NCBI RefSeq assembly: GCF_021462505.1
Contig: NZ_JAKEDV010000001.1
Location: 40,112 to 104,111, forward strand
Direction: 5' to 3'
Origin: Thermus brockianus
GTDB lineage: Bacteria > Deinococcota > Deinococci > Deinococcales > Thermaceae
DNA length: 64,000 nucleotides
The first letter of the stretch is position 1. Each line of letters begins with the position of its first letter. Shown piece by piece: positions 29,111 through 36,917 of the stretch. The notes under the pieces are model-generated. The model did not search any database. It had not been told where the DNA came from and saw only the letters and a program-made list of their open reading frames with translations. A program made the translations under genes and the position numbers.

Positions 29111-29542
29111 ATGGAGGGGTTTTATCGCTTTTTCCCCCGCGCGGAGGCAGTGATTTACCTCTTTGCGGGGGTATTGGTCGTTTTGGGTGCAGCCTACCTT
29201 TTGGCCGCAGCGGTGGTGGAGGGGGTTGCGCTTCTCCTGGGTGGTGAAGGGGGCAAGCTGGCTGTTTTTCTTTTGGACCGCGTTCTCCTCGCCCTAATGA
29301 TGGCGGAAATCCTTTACACCCTGGTGCGTTTTGCCAAGGAAGGTCAACTTCAGGTGGAACCCTTCCTTATCATCGGGGTGATTGCGGGGGTACGGCGCAT
29401 CTTGGTGGTGACTGCCGAGGGGCTCCAGAAGTTTCCCTTTTCCCTGGACCATCCAGGTTTTCAGGCGGTTTTGGCGGAGCTCCTCTTGCTTTCGCTAATG
29501 ATTTTGGCTTTGGCCTTGGCGTACCGTTGGGTGCGTCGCTGA
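29111..29542 (+). CDS. PsiE-family membrane protein
   Basis: 143 residues with four hydrophobic helices (about 14-35, 55-72, 84-100 and 117-140). The sequence LALMMAEILYTLVRFAKEGQLQVEPFLIIGVIAGVRRILVV is the conserved core of the phosphate-starvation-inducible PsiE family. Molecular function is unknown. No Pho box is evident upstream; the start is governed by a leaderless -10. Base composition is a little less GC-rich than the neighbours. Encoded just ahead of rpe, which has its own promoter. Confidence 0.78.
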   Translation: MEGFYRFFPRAEAVIYLFAGVLVVLGAAYLLAAAVVEGVALLLGGEGGKLAVFLLDRVLLALMMAEILYTLVRFAKEGQLQVEPFLIIGVIAGVRRILVVTAEGLQKFPFSLDHPGFQAVLAELLLLSLMILALALAYRWVRR

Positions 29543-29550
29543 GGAGGGGG

Positions 29551-29556
29551 TATAGT
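29551..29556 (+). promoter_or_regulatory. -10 element of rpe
   Basis: TATAGT followed by TTTTTC and the GTG start at 29563. Leaderless pattern with good agreement to consensus. Confidence 0.6.
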
Positions 29557-29562
29557 TTTTTC

Positions 29563-30213
29563 GTGCGCTTCGCCGTTTCTATTCTCACAGCCGATTTCGG
29601 TAGGTTGAAGGAGGTCGTCCAGGAGGCGGAGAGGGCTGGGGTGGACTGGATACACCTGGACGTGATGGACGGGGTTTTCGTCCCCAACCTCACCTTTGGC
29701 CCCCTTGTGGTGGAGGCGGTGCGCCGGGCGACCTCCTTGCCCTTGGATGTGCACCTTATGATCGTGAACCCCGAGCGCTACCTCGAGGACTTCGCCCAGG
29801 CGGGGGCGGACCACATCACCGTCCACGTGGAGGCCACCTACCACCCCCACCGGGCGGTGGAGCGCATCAAGGAACTGGGCAAGAAGGCCGGGCTCGCCAT
29901 CAACCCCGGAACCCCCCTCGAGGCCTTTGAACCCCTTCTCCCCTACCTGGACCTGGCCCTCCTCATGAGCGTGAACCCGGGGTTTGGCGGGCAGAAGTAT
30001 ATCCCCACCTCCACCGAGCGGCTTAGAAGGCTCAAGGCCCTTAGGGATAGGCTGAACCCCGCCTGCCTCCTCGAGGTGGACGGAGGGGTGAACCCAAAGA
30101 CCGTGGGGGAGGTGTACCAGGCAGGTGCCGACGTGGCGGTGGCGGGGAGCGCCCTCTTCAACGAAAGGCCTGTGGCGGACAACCTGCGGGTTTTGCGCGA
30201 GGCTTTGAAATAA
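29563..30213 (+). CDS. rpe: Ribulose-phosphate 3-epimerase
   Basis: 216 residues from GTG 29563 (VRFAVSILTADFGRLKEVVQ), preferred over an ATG-less extension upstream because of the TATAGT box six bases before it. The enzyme interconverts ribulose and xylulose 5-phosphate. Motifs seen: WIHLDVMDGVFVPNLTFGP near residue 28, LDVHLMIVNPERYL near 60, ADHITVHVEA near 80, LLMSVNPGFGGQKYIP near 130 and EVDGGVNPKTVGEVYQAGADVAVAGSALF near 165-195, giving the catalytic Asp pair and the metal-binding histidines. Followed by a strong terminator. Confidence 0.96.
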   Translation: MRFAVSILTADFGRLKEVVQEAERAGVDWIHLDVMDGVFVPNLTFGPLVVEAVRRATSLPLDVHLMIVNPERYLEDFAQAGADHITVHVEATYHPHRAVERIKELGKKAGLAINPGTPLEAFEPLLPYLDLALLMSVNPGFGGQKYIPTSTERLRRLKALRDRLNPACLLEVDGGVNPKTVGEVYQAGADVAVAGSALFNERPVADNLRVLREALK

Positions 30214-30218
30214 GCTTG

Positions 30219-30244
30219 GGCCCCGCCCTTGGGCGGGGCCTTTT
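30219..30244 (+). terminator. Intrinsic terminator of rpe
   Basis: GC stem (30219-30228 paired with 30231-30240) followed by TTTT, six bases after the rpe stop. On the minus strand the same hairpin lies directly behind the CCA end of tRNA-Pro and may act in both directions. Confidence 0.85.
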
Positions 30245-30320
30245 GGTCGGGGAGGCCGGATTTGAACCGACGACCACACGCACCCCAAGCGTGTGCGCTA
30301 CCAGGCTGCGCTACTCCCCG
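30244..30320 (-). tRNA. tRNA-Pro (anticodon GGG)
   Basis: Minus strand: acceptor CGGGGAG, D arm GCGC...GCGC, anticodon stem CACGC/GCGTG with loop TTGGGGT (anticodon GGG), T arm with TTCAAAT, acceptor CTCCCCG, discriminator A and encoded CCA. All stems pair. It decodes CCC. Confidence 0.96.
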
Positions 30321-30333
30321 GCGCGCAAGGGTT

Positions 30334-30362
30334 AGTGTAGTACCCGAGGCAGGGAGCGTCAA
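30334..30362 (-). promoter_or_regulatory. Promoter of tRNA-Pro
   Basis: Minus strand -35 TTGACG (30357-30362), 17 bases, -10 TACACT (30334-30339); the mature tRNA starts 14 bases after the -10. The remaining bases to 30566 contain no gene I can support. Confidence 0.75.
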
Positions 30363-30566
30363 GAGGTGGGCGCATCCAGGGGTTGAGAGAAGGGGTTGGT
30401 TCACTGGCATTCCTAAAAACTCTAGGCGGGCTAGGGGAGGGGCTGATCGGGGGATTTTAGTTCAAGGTGCTCCGGGCGGGCTTCTGGTAGACTGGGCTCC
30501 TAAGTAGGGCAGCTTTACAGGCGGATGTTGGGCATATAGAGGAGGGGAGGGGCATAGGAGGCGGAC

Positions 30567-31721
30567 ATGAGGGAAGCGGTGATCCTCGAGGCGGTGCGCA
30601 CCCCCATCGGCAAGCGGAACGGGGCCCTTAGGGAGTGGCGGCCCGATGCCCTGTACGCCGAGGTCCTGAACGCCCTCCTGGCGCGAAGCGGCCTGGACCC
30701 CACCCGGGTGGAGGACGTGGTCACGGGGTGCGTGACCCAGGCGGGGGAACAGGGGGCCAACGTGGGGCGGCTTGGGGTGCTCCTTTCCCGCCTGCCCAAG
30801 GAGGTGCCGGCGGTGACCCTCAACCGCATGTGCGGCTCAAGCCAGCAGGCGGTGCACTTCGCCGCCCAGGCCATCGCCGCCGGGGACCTGGACTTCGCCA
30901 TCGCCGGTGGGGTGGAGAGCATGACCCGGGCCCCCATGTTCTCGGACATCGGGGGCGGCTTCCACACGCTAAACCCCGCCCTTTTCCAGAAGTATGCGCT
31001 CATCCACCAAGGGGAAAGCGCCGAGCGCATCGCCCGGCTTTACGGGTTTTCCCGGCGGGACCTGGATGAGTGGAGCCTCCTCTCCCACCGCCGGGCGCAA
31101 AGGGCCACGGAGGAGGGCCGCTTCCTTGGGCAGCTGGTCCCCCTCACCGGCCTGGACCCCGAGGGAAAGCCTTTTCTCCTAGATCGGGACGAGGGCATCC
31201 GCCCGGACACGAGCCTGGAGAAGCTCTTAGCCCTCAAGCCCGCCTTCCTGGAAGATGGCCTCATCACCGCTGGCAATAGCAGCCAGATCTCCGACGGGGC
31301 GGCGGCCCTCCTCCTGGGGGAAAAGGAAAGGGCCCAGGCCTTGGGCCTTAGGCCCCGGGCCCGCTTCCTCGCCCGGGTGGTGGTGGCGGGGGACCCCACC
31401 CTGCAACTTTTGGAGATCCTCCCCGCCACCCGGAAGGCCCTGGAGCGGGCGGGGCTTTCCCTCCGTGACCTGGACGTGATAGAGGTGAACGAGGCCTTCG
31501 CCAGCGTGGTCCTGGCCTTTCTCAAGGAGTTCAACCCGGACCCCGAGAGGGTGAACCCCAACGGGGGGGCCATCGCCTTGGGCCACCCCCTGGGGGCCAC
31601 GGGGGCTATCCTCATGACCAAGCTCCTCCACGAGCTGGAGAGGCGGGACGGGGAACTCGGCCTCCAGGTGATGTGCATCGGCCACGGCCAGGCCACGGCC
31701 ACGGTGATCCAGAGGCTTTAG
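30567..31721 (+). CDS. Acetyl-CoA C-acyltransferase (thiolase)
   Basis: 384 residues. It cleaves or forms 3-ketoacyl-CoA with coenzyme A. The nucleophilic cysteine is in TLNRMCGSSQQAVHFAAQAI near residue 90, the His block is NGGAIALGHPLGATGAILM near 335, and the second catalytic cysteine is in MCIGHGQATATV near 370. The usual thiolase tail reads CIGGG; here the second glycine is histidine. GGVESMTRAP and VNEAFAS are also conserved. It is the first gene of a three-gene operon with an SDR and a CaiB-type protein, pointing to degradation of a branched or short acyl chain. A purine-rich GGAGG precedes the ATG. Confidence 0.92.
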   Translation: MREAVILEAVRTPIGKRNGALREWRPDALYAEVLNALLARSGLDPTRVEDVVTGCVTQAGEQGANVGRLGVLLSRLPKEVPAVTLNRMCGSSQQAVHFAAQAIAAGDLDFAIAGGVESMTRAPMFSDIGGGFHTLNPALFQKYALIHQGESAERIARLYGFSRRDLDEWSLLSHRRAQRATEEGRFLGQLVPLTGLDPEGKPFLLDRDEGIRPDTSLEKLLALKPAFLEDGLITAGNSSQISDGAAALLLGEKERAQALGLRPRARFLARVVVAGDPTLQLLEILPATRKALERAGLSLRDLDVIEVNEAFASVVLAFLKEFNPDPERVNPNGGAIALGHPLGATGAILMTKLLHELERRDGELGLQVMCIGHGQATATVIQRL

Positions 31722-31730
31722 GAGGCGGGT

Positions 31731-32459
31731 ATGGAGCGGAGCGCCTTGGTGACGGGTGGGGCCTCGGGGCTTGGGCGGGCCGCCGCCTTGGCCCTGAGGG
31801 CGAGGGGCTACCGGGTGGTGGTCCTGGACCTCAAGCGGGGGGAGGAGGACCTCCTCTATGTGGAAGGGGACGTGCGGGAGGAGGCGGACGTGGCGAGGGC
31901 GGTGGCCCTGGCGGGGGAGGGCGGGCCCCTTTTCGCCGTGGTGAACGCCGCGGGCATCGGCCTTGCCCAGAAGATCCTGGGCCGGGAGGGCCCCCATGAC
32001 CTCGAGGCCTTCCGGAAGGTGCTGGAGGTGAACCTGGTGGGCACCTTCAACGTCCTCCGCCTGGCGGCCTGGGCCATGCGGGAGAACCCGCCCGACGGGG
32101 AGGGGCAACGGGGCGTCATCGTAAACACCGCCAGCGTGGCCGCCTACGAGGGGCAGATCGGCCAGGCGGCCTACGCCGCCAGCAAGGGGGGCGTGGTGGC
32201 CCTCACCCTGCCCGCCGCCCGGGAGCTCGCCGAATGGGGCATCCGGGTGGTGGCCATCGCCCCGGGCCTCTTTGACACCCCCCTCCTTCAGGGCCTTCCC
32301 GAGAAGGCCAAGGCCTCCTTGGCGGAGCAGGTGCCCTTCCCAAGGCGCCTGGGGCGCCCGGAGGAGTACGCCCTTCTGGTCCTCCACATCCTGGAAAACC
32401 CCATGCTGAATGGGGAGGTGGTCCGGTTGGATGGCGCCTTGCGCATGGCCCCCCGGTAA
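31731..32459 (+). CDS. Short-chain dehydrogenase/reductase, 3-hydroxyacyl-CoA dehydrogenase type II-like
   Basis: 242 residues after AGGAGG. The NAD motif [19 protein letters not shown] is at residue 7, NAAGIG near 66, the catalytic Ser in [15 protein letters not shown] near 130 and YAASKGG near 145. Features such as [54 protein letters not shown] closely follow human HSD10-like enzymes that oxidise 2-methyl-3-hydroxybutyryl-CoA. With the adjacent thiolase this suggests the last steps of isoleucine or fatty acid breakdown. The 3' end overlaps the next gene by 29 bases. Confidence 0.9.
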   Translation: MERSALVTGGASGLGRAAALALRARGYRVVVLDLKRGEEDLLYVEGDVREEADVARAVALAGEGGPLFAVVNAAGIGLAQKILGREGPHDLEAFRKVLEVNLVGTFNVLRLAAWAMRENPPDGEGQRGVIVNTASVAAYEGQIGQAAYAASKGGVVALTLPAARELAEWGIRVVAIAPGLFDTPLLQGLPEKAKASLAEQVPFPRRLGRPEEYALLVLHILENPMLNGEVVRLDGALRMAPR

Positions 32460-33264
32460 GGTCCTGGACCTCACCCGCCTCCTGCCGGGGCCTTTGGCGG
32501 GAAAGCTCCTCCTAGACCTGGGCTTCCCCGTGGTCAAGGTGGAGCCCCCGGGGGGCGACCCCTTGCGGGCCCTGGCCCCCGAGGCCTACCGCTTCCTGAA
32601 TGGGGGGAAGGAGGTGCGGGTCCTGGACCTGAAGGCCGCGGAGGGACGGGAGGCGCTCCTTGCCCTGGCGGCGGAGGCGGCCATCCTCTTAGAGTCCAAC
32701 CGCCCCGGGGCGATGGAGCGGCTCGGCCTGGGCCCGGAGGTCCTCCTCAAGCGGAACCCACGCTTGGTCTACGCCCGGCTTCGCGGCTACCCGGAAGGCG
32801 AAGATCCCGGGCACGACCTCACCTATCTGGCGGAGGCGGGGCTTTTGGGCCGCTTTCCCTGGCGGGCCTTCCAGTTCGCCGACCTGGCCGGGGCCTACGC
32901 CCTGGCCCTCGCCGCCCTCAAGGGGCTTCTCCTGGGGGGCGGGGTGTACGAGGTGGCCCTCTCCGAGGCGGTGCGGGCCGTGGCCTACCCGCCCATCCCC
33001 TTCCTGGACGGCTCGGTCCTCTGCTACGGCGTCTACCCCGCCCAAGGGGGCGAGGTGGCCCTGGCCGCCCTGGAGCCCCACCTTTGGGCGCGCTTTTGCG
33101 AAAAGGCAGGGCTTCCGGAGCTCTTGGGCATGGCCTTTTCCCCCGCTACCCCGGAAAACCCGGCTTATCGGAAGCTTTTGGACTTTTTCCGGGAGAAGTC
33201 CCCTGAGGCCTGGGAGGCCTGGGCCAGGGCGGAGGGGCTTCCCTTGCGGGCGGTGCGGGGCTAA
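32431..33264 (+). CDS. CaiB/BaiF family CoA-transferase or racemase, short form
   Basis: 277 residues if ATG 32431 is used, with GGGGAGGTGG upstream; this is shorter than the 350-420 typical of the family. It opens with [37 protein letters not shown], the standard N-terminal block, and has [35 protein letters not shown] near residue 80 and [11 protein letters not shown] near 120, where the Asp aligns with the catalytic Asp of the family. The C-terminal part is truncated. It may act as an alpha-methylacyl-CoA racemase, consistent with the thiolase and HSD10-like partners. Overlaps the convergent Uma2 gene by four bases. Confidence 0.85.
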   Translation: MAPCAWPPGKVLDLTRLLPGPLAGKLLLDLGFPVVKVEPPGGDPLRALAPEAYRFLNGGKEVRVLDLKAAEGREALLALAAEAAILLESNRPGAMERLGLGPEVLLKRNPRLVYARLRGYPEGEDPGHDLTYLAEAGLLGRFPWRAFQFADLAGAYALALAALKGLLLGGGVYEVALSEAVRAVAYPPIPFLDGSVLCYGVYPAQGGEVALAALEPHLWARFCEKAGLPELLGMAFSPATPENPAYRKLLDFFREKSPEAWEAWARAEGLPLRAVRG

Positions 33265-33782
33265 ACCCACCAGGCGAGGGGCCTCTTGGGGAAGGCCTTG
33301 GGGGCTACCCTCTCCCCTTTGGGGTAACGCTCTTCCAAGTAATGGGGGAAGGCGAAGACCTCCAGGACCTCCTCCACCAGGTTCACGATCCAGATTTCCG
33401 GCACCCCTGCCTTCTGGTAGAGGGGAAGCTTCAGGGTGCGGTCTTGGACCAAGGTGGTGTCGGCGATTTCCACCACCAAGAGGGCATCCTTGGCGGTAGG
33501 GGGGCGGCGGTCGTAGCGGTCTTCGGGGGGCATCAGGAGCAGGAGATCGGGTTCGGGTTCCGACACCTCGGAGAGTTGCAGGGGTATTTGGGAAACCACC
33601 AAGGCTTCCTCGCCGAAGGTTTCGCTGAAGACCTTGGTCAGGTGAATAAGGTAACGGATGTGCTTTTTCCCCATGGGCGACACGGCGTAAACCTCCCCCT
33701 CCAGAAGTTCCACCCGTTCGGGAAGCGCCCCCGCCTCGTAGGCTTTGTGGTAGGCCTCTAGCGTGAAGCGGTGTTTGACCAT
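33261..33782 (-). CDS. Uma2 family (DUF820) PD-(D/E)xK-type protein
   Basis: 173 residues. The order RVELLEGEVYAVSPMGKKHIRYLIHLTKVF, EPEPDLLLLMPPEDRYDRRPPTAKDALLVVEIADTTLVQDRTLKLPLYQKAGVPEIWIVNL matches Uma2 proteins, with the putative nuclease residues E (LLEGE), D (EPDLLLL) and ExA/K (VEIADTT...KLPLYQKAG). Such proteins are abundant in cyanobacteria and Thermus and have been linked to mobile elements, but nuclease activity has rarely been shown. It is divergent from the pab operon and shares with it a symmetrical -10. Confidence 0.85.
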   Translation of the reverse strand: MVKHRFTLEAYHKAYEAGALPERVELLEGEVYAVSPMGKKHIRYLIHLTKVFSETFGEEALVVSQIPLQLSEVSEPEPDLLLLMPPEDRYDRRPPTAKDALLVVEIADTTLVQDRTLKLPLYQKAGVPEIWIVNLVEEVLEVFAFPHYLEERYPKGERVAPKAFPKRPLAWWV

Positions 33783-33789
33783 CTCCTTG

Positions 33790-33797
33790 AGTATACT
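33790..33797. promoter_or_regulatory. Symmetrical divergent -10 (AGTATACT) for the Uma2 and pab genes
   Basis: The palindrome GAGTATACTC contains TATACT on both strands (33792-33797 plus, 33795-33790 minus). Each hexamer is followed by seven bases and the start codon: GTG 33805 on plus, ATG 33782 on minus. Two leaderless genes would share one -10. Confidence 0.6.
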
Positions 33798-33804
33798 CGG
33801 GGCC

Positions 33805-35655
33805 GTGCTGGCCCTTTACCAAGCGGCGCGGGAGGAGGGGCTTCGCCCTGCCCTTTTGGAGTCCTTGGGTTTCCGCACCCCTTTCGCCCGCCTCTCCCTC
33901 CTGGGCGTAAGGCCCCGGCACCGCCTCGAGGTCCTGGAGGGCCGGCTTTACCTGGACGGGAAGCGGGTGGGGGAGGCCCTGGACCTCTTCGGCTACCTGG
34001 AAAGGGGTTTGGGGAAGGGGTTTTTCCCCGCTTGGGTGGGCTTTTTCGCCTACGAGTTCGCCCGCCACCTGGGCCTGCCCGCCCACGACCCCTTGCCTGG
34101 CCTCCCCGAGGCGGCCTTCTTCTACTACCCCGAGGGGTACGCCCTTTTGGAGGGGCGGCTTGTGGAGCGCCCCTCTTTCCCCTTACGCCCCTCTCCTTAC
34201 ACCCCGCCGCCCTTGCCCCACCACCCCCTGGTCTCGGACTTCCCCAAGGCGGCTTTCCTTAAGGGGGTGGCGGAGGTGCAGGAAAGGATCCGGGCCGGGG
34301 TGGTCTACCAGGTGAACCTTTCCCACCGCTTCCGCCTCTTGGGCCCCGTGGACCCCCTCCTCCTCTACGCCCGACTCCGGGCCCTGAACCCTTCCCCTTT
34401 CATGGGCCTTCTGGAGGGGGAAGGGTGGGCCGTGGTCTCGGGGAGCCCGGAACGGCTATTCCAGAAGGTGGGAGGCCGCCTCCTCGCCCGGCCCATCGCC
34501 GGCACGCGGCCTAGGGGAAGGACGGAAGCGGAGGACCTGGCCTTGGAGGCGGAGCTTTTGGCCTCGCCCAAGGAGCGGGCCGAGCACGCCATGCTGGTGG
34601 ACCTCCTGCGCAACGACCTGGCCCGGGTGGCCCTGCCGGGGACGGTGAGGGTGCGGGAGCTTTTCACCGTGGAGCGCTACGCCCACGTGATGCACCTGGT
34701 TTCCGAGGTGGAGGGGTACACCCGCGCCCCCTTGGGGGAGGTCTTCCGAAGCCTCTTCCCCGGGGGCACCATCACCGGGGCCCCCAAGGGCACGGTGATG
34801 GAGGCCATCCGGGACCTGGAGCCCGTGCCCCGGGGGGCCTACACGGGAAGCCTGGGCTACGTTTCGGGCCGGGGGGCGGACTTCAACATCCTCATCCGCT
34901 CCTTCCAAAGGGTGGGGGAAGAGGTCCTCTTTTCCGCCGGGGCGGGCATCGTCATCGCCTCGGACCCCGAAAGGGAGTACGAGGAAACCCTCCACAAGGC
35001 GCAAAGCCTCCTCCTGGCCCTGGAGCGGGGGAAGCCGGGGAAAGCCCCTAGGCCCCCTAAGCCCCAGGCCGCCTGGAGCCCTCCCCCTCCTCCCCGGCGG
35101 CTTCGGGCCCGGGTGCTCTTTTTGGAAAACCGGGATTCCTTTAGCTACAACCTGGTGGACTACCTCTCGGCCCTGGGGGCGGAGGTCCACGTGGTGGACC
35201 AGGAGGAGGCCCCCTGCCTTTCGGGCTTCACCCACCTGGTGGTGGGCCCGGGGCCCAAGGACCCCTATACGGCGGGCCAGGTCCTGGCGTGGACGGAAAG
35301 GGCTTTGGCGGAGGGTATTCCCTTCCTCGGGGTCTGCCTCGGCCACCAGGCCCTGGGGGTGGTCCTGGGGGCGGAGCTTTACCGGGAGGCCCCGGTGCAC
35401 GGGGAGGCCCACGCCGTTTTCCATACTGGGGAAGCCCTCTTTCAGGGCTTCCCCAACCCCTTGCCCTTCGCCCGCTACCACTCCTTGGCCCTCAGGCGCC
35501 TTCCCCCCCGCCTCCGCCTCCTCGCCTGGACGGAAGACGGCGTGCCCATGGCCCTTTGGGACGGGAGGAGGGCCTTTGGCGTCCAGTTCCATCCGGAGAG
35601 CATCCTCTCCCCTTGGGGGATGGAGCTTTTGGCGCGTTTCTTGGAGGTGGGATGA
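33805..35655 (+). CDS. Aminodeoxychorismate synthase fusion: chorismate-binding (PabB-like) domain followed by glutamine amidotransferase (PabA-like)
   Basis: 616 residues from GTG 33805. The N-terminal chorismate-binding enzyme runs to about residue 410 (KGVAEVQERIRAGVVYQVNLSHRF, HAMLVDLLRNDLARV, SLFPGGTITGAPKGTVMEAI, GSLGYVSGRGADFNILIRSF). A proline-rich linker (about 413-432) joins a class I amidotransferase with Cys in GVCLGHQ (near 510) and HPE (near 595). Pathway role follows from the overlapping pabC. Oddities: the domain order B-A is the reverse of the common PabA-PabB fusions, and the active-site motif reads PIAGTRPRG (near 230), as in anthranilate synthase, where E. coli PabB has lysine (PIKGT). 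A TrpE-TrpG role is therefore possible. Confidence 0.88.
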   Translation: MLALYQAAREEGLRPALLESLGFRTPFARLSLLGVRPRHRLEVLEGRLYLDGKRVGEALDLFGYLERGLGKGFFPAWVGFFAYEFARHLGLPAHDPLPGLPEAAFFYYPEGYALLEGRLVERPSFPLRPSPYTPPPLPHHPLVSDFPKAAFLKGVAEVQERIRAGVVYQVNLSHRFRLLGPVDPLLLYARLRALNPSPFMGLLEGEGWAVVSGSPERLFQKVGGRLLARPIAGTRPRGRTEAEDLALEAELLASPKERAEHAMLVDLLRNDLARVALPGTVRVRELFTVERYAHVMHLVSEVEGYTRAPLGEVFRSLFPGGTITGAPKGTVMEAIRDLEPVPRGAYTGSLGYVSGRGADFNILIRSFQRVGEEVLFSAGAGIVIASDPEREYEETLHKAQSLLLALERGKPGKAPRPPKPQAAWSPPPPPRRLRARVLFLENRDSFSYNLVDYLSALGAEVHVVDQEEAPCLSGFTHLVVGPGPKDPYTAGQVLAWTERALAEGIPFLGVCLGHQALGVVLGAELYREAPVHGEAHAVFHTGEALFQGFPNPLPFARYHSLALRRLPPRLRLLAWTEDGVPMALWDGRRAFGVQFHPESILSPWGMELLARFLEVG

Positions 35656-36392
35656 GGCTTTTAAACGGCGAACCCTTCACCGGCCCCTTGCCCGAGGCCT
35701 TCTTCTACCACGGGGCGAGCGTCTTCACCACCCTGCGGGTGGAGGGGGGTGTGCCCCTGTGGCTGGAGGCGCACCTCTCCCGCCTCCGCCGCCACGCCTC
35801 GGCCTTGGGGCTCCCCTACCCGGGCGACGAGGCCTTCCTCCAGGATCTTGAGGAGCTCCTTGCGGCGTTTCCCCAAACGCCCTGCCTCCGGGTGCGCCTG
35901 ACCCTGGGGGAGGGGGTGCGGCTGGCCGAGGCCCGGCCCTTTGCCCCTCTGCCCCCAAGCCTCTACCGGGAAGGGGTGAAGGTGGTCCTCACCCCCTACC
36001 GCGTCCACCCCGACCTCGCCCGCTACAAGACGGGGAACTACCTCCCCTACCGCCTGGCCCAGGCCTGGGCGGCGGCGCAGGGGGCCTTGGAAGGCCTCCT
36101 CTTGGACGCCTGGGGGCACGTGGTGGACGGAAGCCGCACGAGCCCCCTCCTCTTCCGCGAGGGCACGCTTTACGTGCTGGAAGGGGGTCTCGAGGGCATC
36201 ACCCGGGAGAAGGTGGCCGAGAAGGCGAGGGAGCTAGGCTTTCGGGTGGTGCGGGCCTACCTTCGGCCAGGGGAGCTTTTGGGCACCCTTCTCCTTGCGG
36301 GAAGCGGGGTGGGCCTTTTGCCCGCAGGGAAGCCCGAGGAGGCCCTTCTCCCCCTGGTGGAGGCGTTTCTTCCCGCCTGCTATACTAAATAG
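35652..36392 (+). CDS. pabC: Aminotransferase class IV (probable 4-amino-4-deoxychorismate lyase)
   Basis: 246 residues from ATG 35652, which overlaps the fusion gene stop (ATGA). The pyridoxal-phosphate family features are FFYHGASVFTTLRVEGGVPLWLEAHLSRL near residue 17, the catalytic lysine in YKTGNYLPYRLAQAW near 130, LLLDAWGHVVDGSRTSPLLF near 155 (normally DxxGxVxExxxxNxF; here the usual Glu is Asp and the Asn is Ser/Pro) and EGGLEGITREKV near 180. PabC removes pyruvate from aminodeoxychorismate to yield p-aminobenzoate for folate. Branched-chain or D-amino acid transaminases are related but longer. Confidence 0.85.
   Translation: MRLLNGEPFTGPLPEAFFYHGASVFTTLRVEGGVPLWLEAHLSRLRRHASALGLPYPGDEAFLQDLEELLAAFPQTPCLRVRLTLGEGVRLAEARPFAPLPPSLYREGVKVVLTPYRVHPDLARYKTGNYLPYRLAQAWAAAQGALEGLLLDAWGHVVDGSRTSPLLFREGTLYVLEGGLEGITREKVAEKARELGFRVVRAYLRPGELLGTLLLAGSGVGLLPAGKPEEALLPLVEAFLPACYTK
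36381..36386 (+). promoter_or_regulatory. Probable -10 of greA
   Basis: TATACT overlapping the end of pabC, with predicted start near 36393. A GCGGTACCGC palindrome (36392-36401) and a terminator-like hairpin follow before greA begins, giving a leader of about 55 bases. No clear -35. Confidence 0.4.
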
Positions 36393-36400
36393 CGGTACCG

Positions 36401-36432
36401 CCAGCCCAAGGCCTTGGGCTGGTGCCCCTTTT
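36401..36432 (+). terminator. Intrinsic terminator between pabC and greA (inside the greA leader)
   Basis: A perfect 22-base inverted repeat (arms CCAGCCCAAGG and CCTTGGGCTGG, 36401-36422) followed by TGCCCC and five T. It lies nine bases after the pabC stop and downstream of the best greA -10, so it can end pab transcripts and attenuate greA. Confidence 0.7.
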
Positions 36433-36449
36433 TACCCGGAGGGATGCGC

Positions 36450-36917
36450 ATGAAGAAGCCGGTTTACCTCACTCCCGAAGGTTTTAGGCGCCTTCAGGAG
36501 GAGCTACACCACCTGAAGACCACCAAGCGGCAGGAGATTTCCGCCGACTTTGAGCAGGCCCTCGAGGAGGGCGACCTTAGGGAGAACGCCGGGTACGACG
36601 AGGCCCGCAGGGCCATGTGGCAGAACGAGGCCCGCATCGCCCAGCTGGAAGACCTTCTGGCCCGGGCGGTGGTGGTGGAGAATGGCTCCTACGACCAGGT
36701 GGCCCTCGGCTGCCAGGTGGAGCTGGAAACCGAGGCGGGGGAGAGGCTTTCCCTGGCCATCGTGGGGAGCCACGAGGCGGACATCTTCAGCGGGAAGATC
36801 TCCGACGAATCCCCCCTGGGCCAGGCCCTTTTGGGCAAGAAGGTGGGGGACGTGGTGGAGATCCGGGGCAAGAAGGGCGCCCAGGTCTACACCATCCTGG
36901 AGATCAAGCCCCTATAG
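36450..36917 (+). CDS. greA: Transcript cleavage factor GreA
   Basis: 155 residues from ATG 36450 (MKKPVYLTPEGFRRLQEELH), chosen because CCGGAGGG is six bases upstream; an ATG two codons earlier also exists. The N-terminal coiled coil (about 8-75) has the acidic tip EEGDLRENAGYDEARR, with the Asp and Glu that chelate Mg at the polymerase active site. The C-terminal FKBP-like domain runs about 80-155 (ISDESPLGQALLGKKVGDVVEI). It rescues backtracked RNA polymerase. The paralog Gfh1 of Thermus lacks this DL/EN arrangement, so this is the true Gre factor. The 3' end overlaps recO by six bases. Confidence 0.93.
   Translation: MKKPVYLTPEGFRRLQEELHHLKTTKRQEISADFEQALEEGDLRENAGYDEARRAMWQNEARIAQLEDLLARAVVVENGSYDQVALGCQVELETEAGERLSLAIVGSHEADIFSGKISDESPLGQALLGKKVGDVVEIRGKKGAQVYTILEIKPL

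Noticed and set aside
33261-33782. Uma2 gene as evidence of a mobile element
   Set aside because: No flanking repeats or transposition genes; GC content matches the surroundings.
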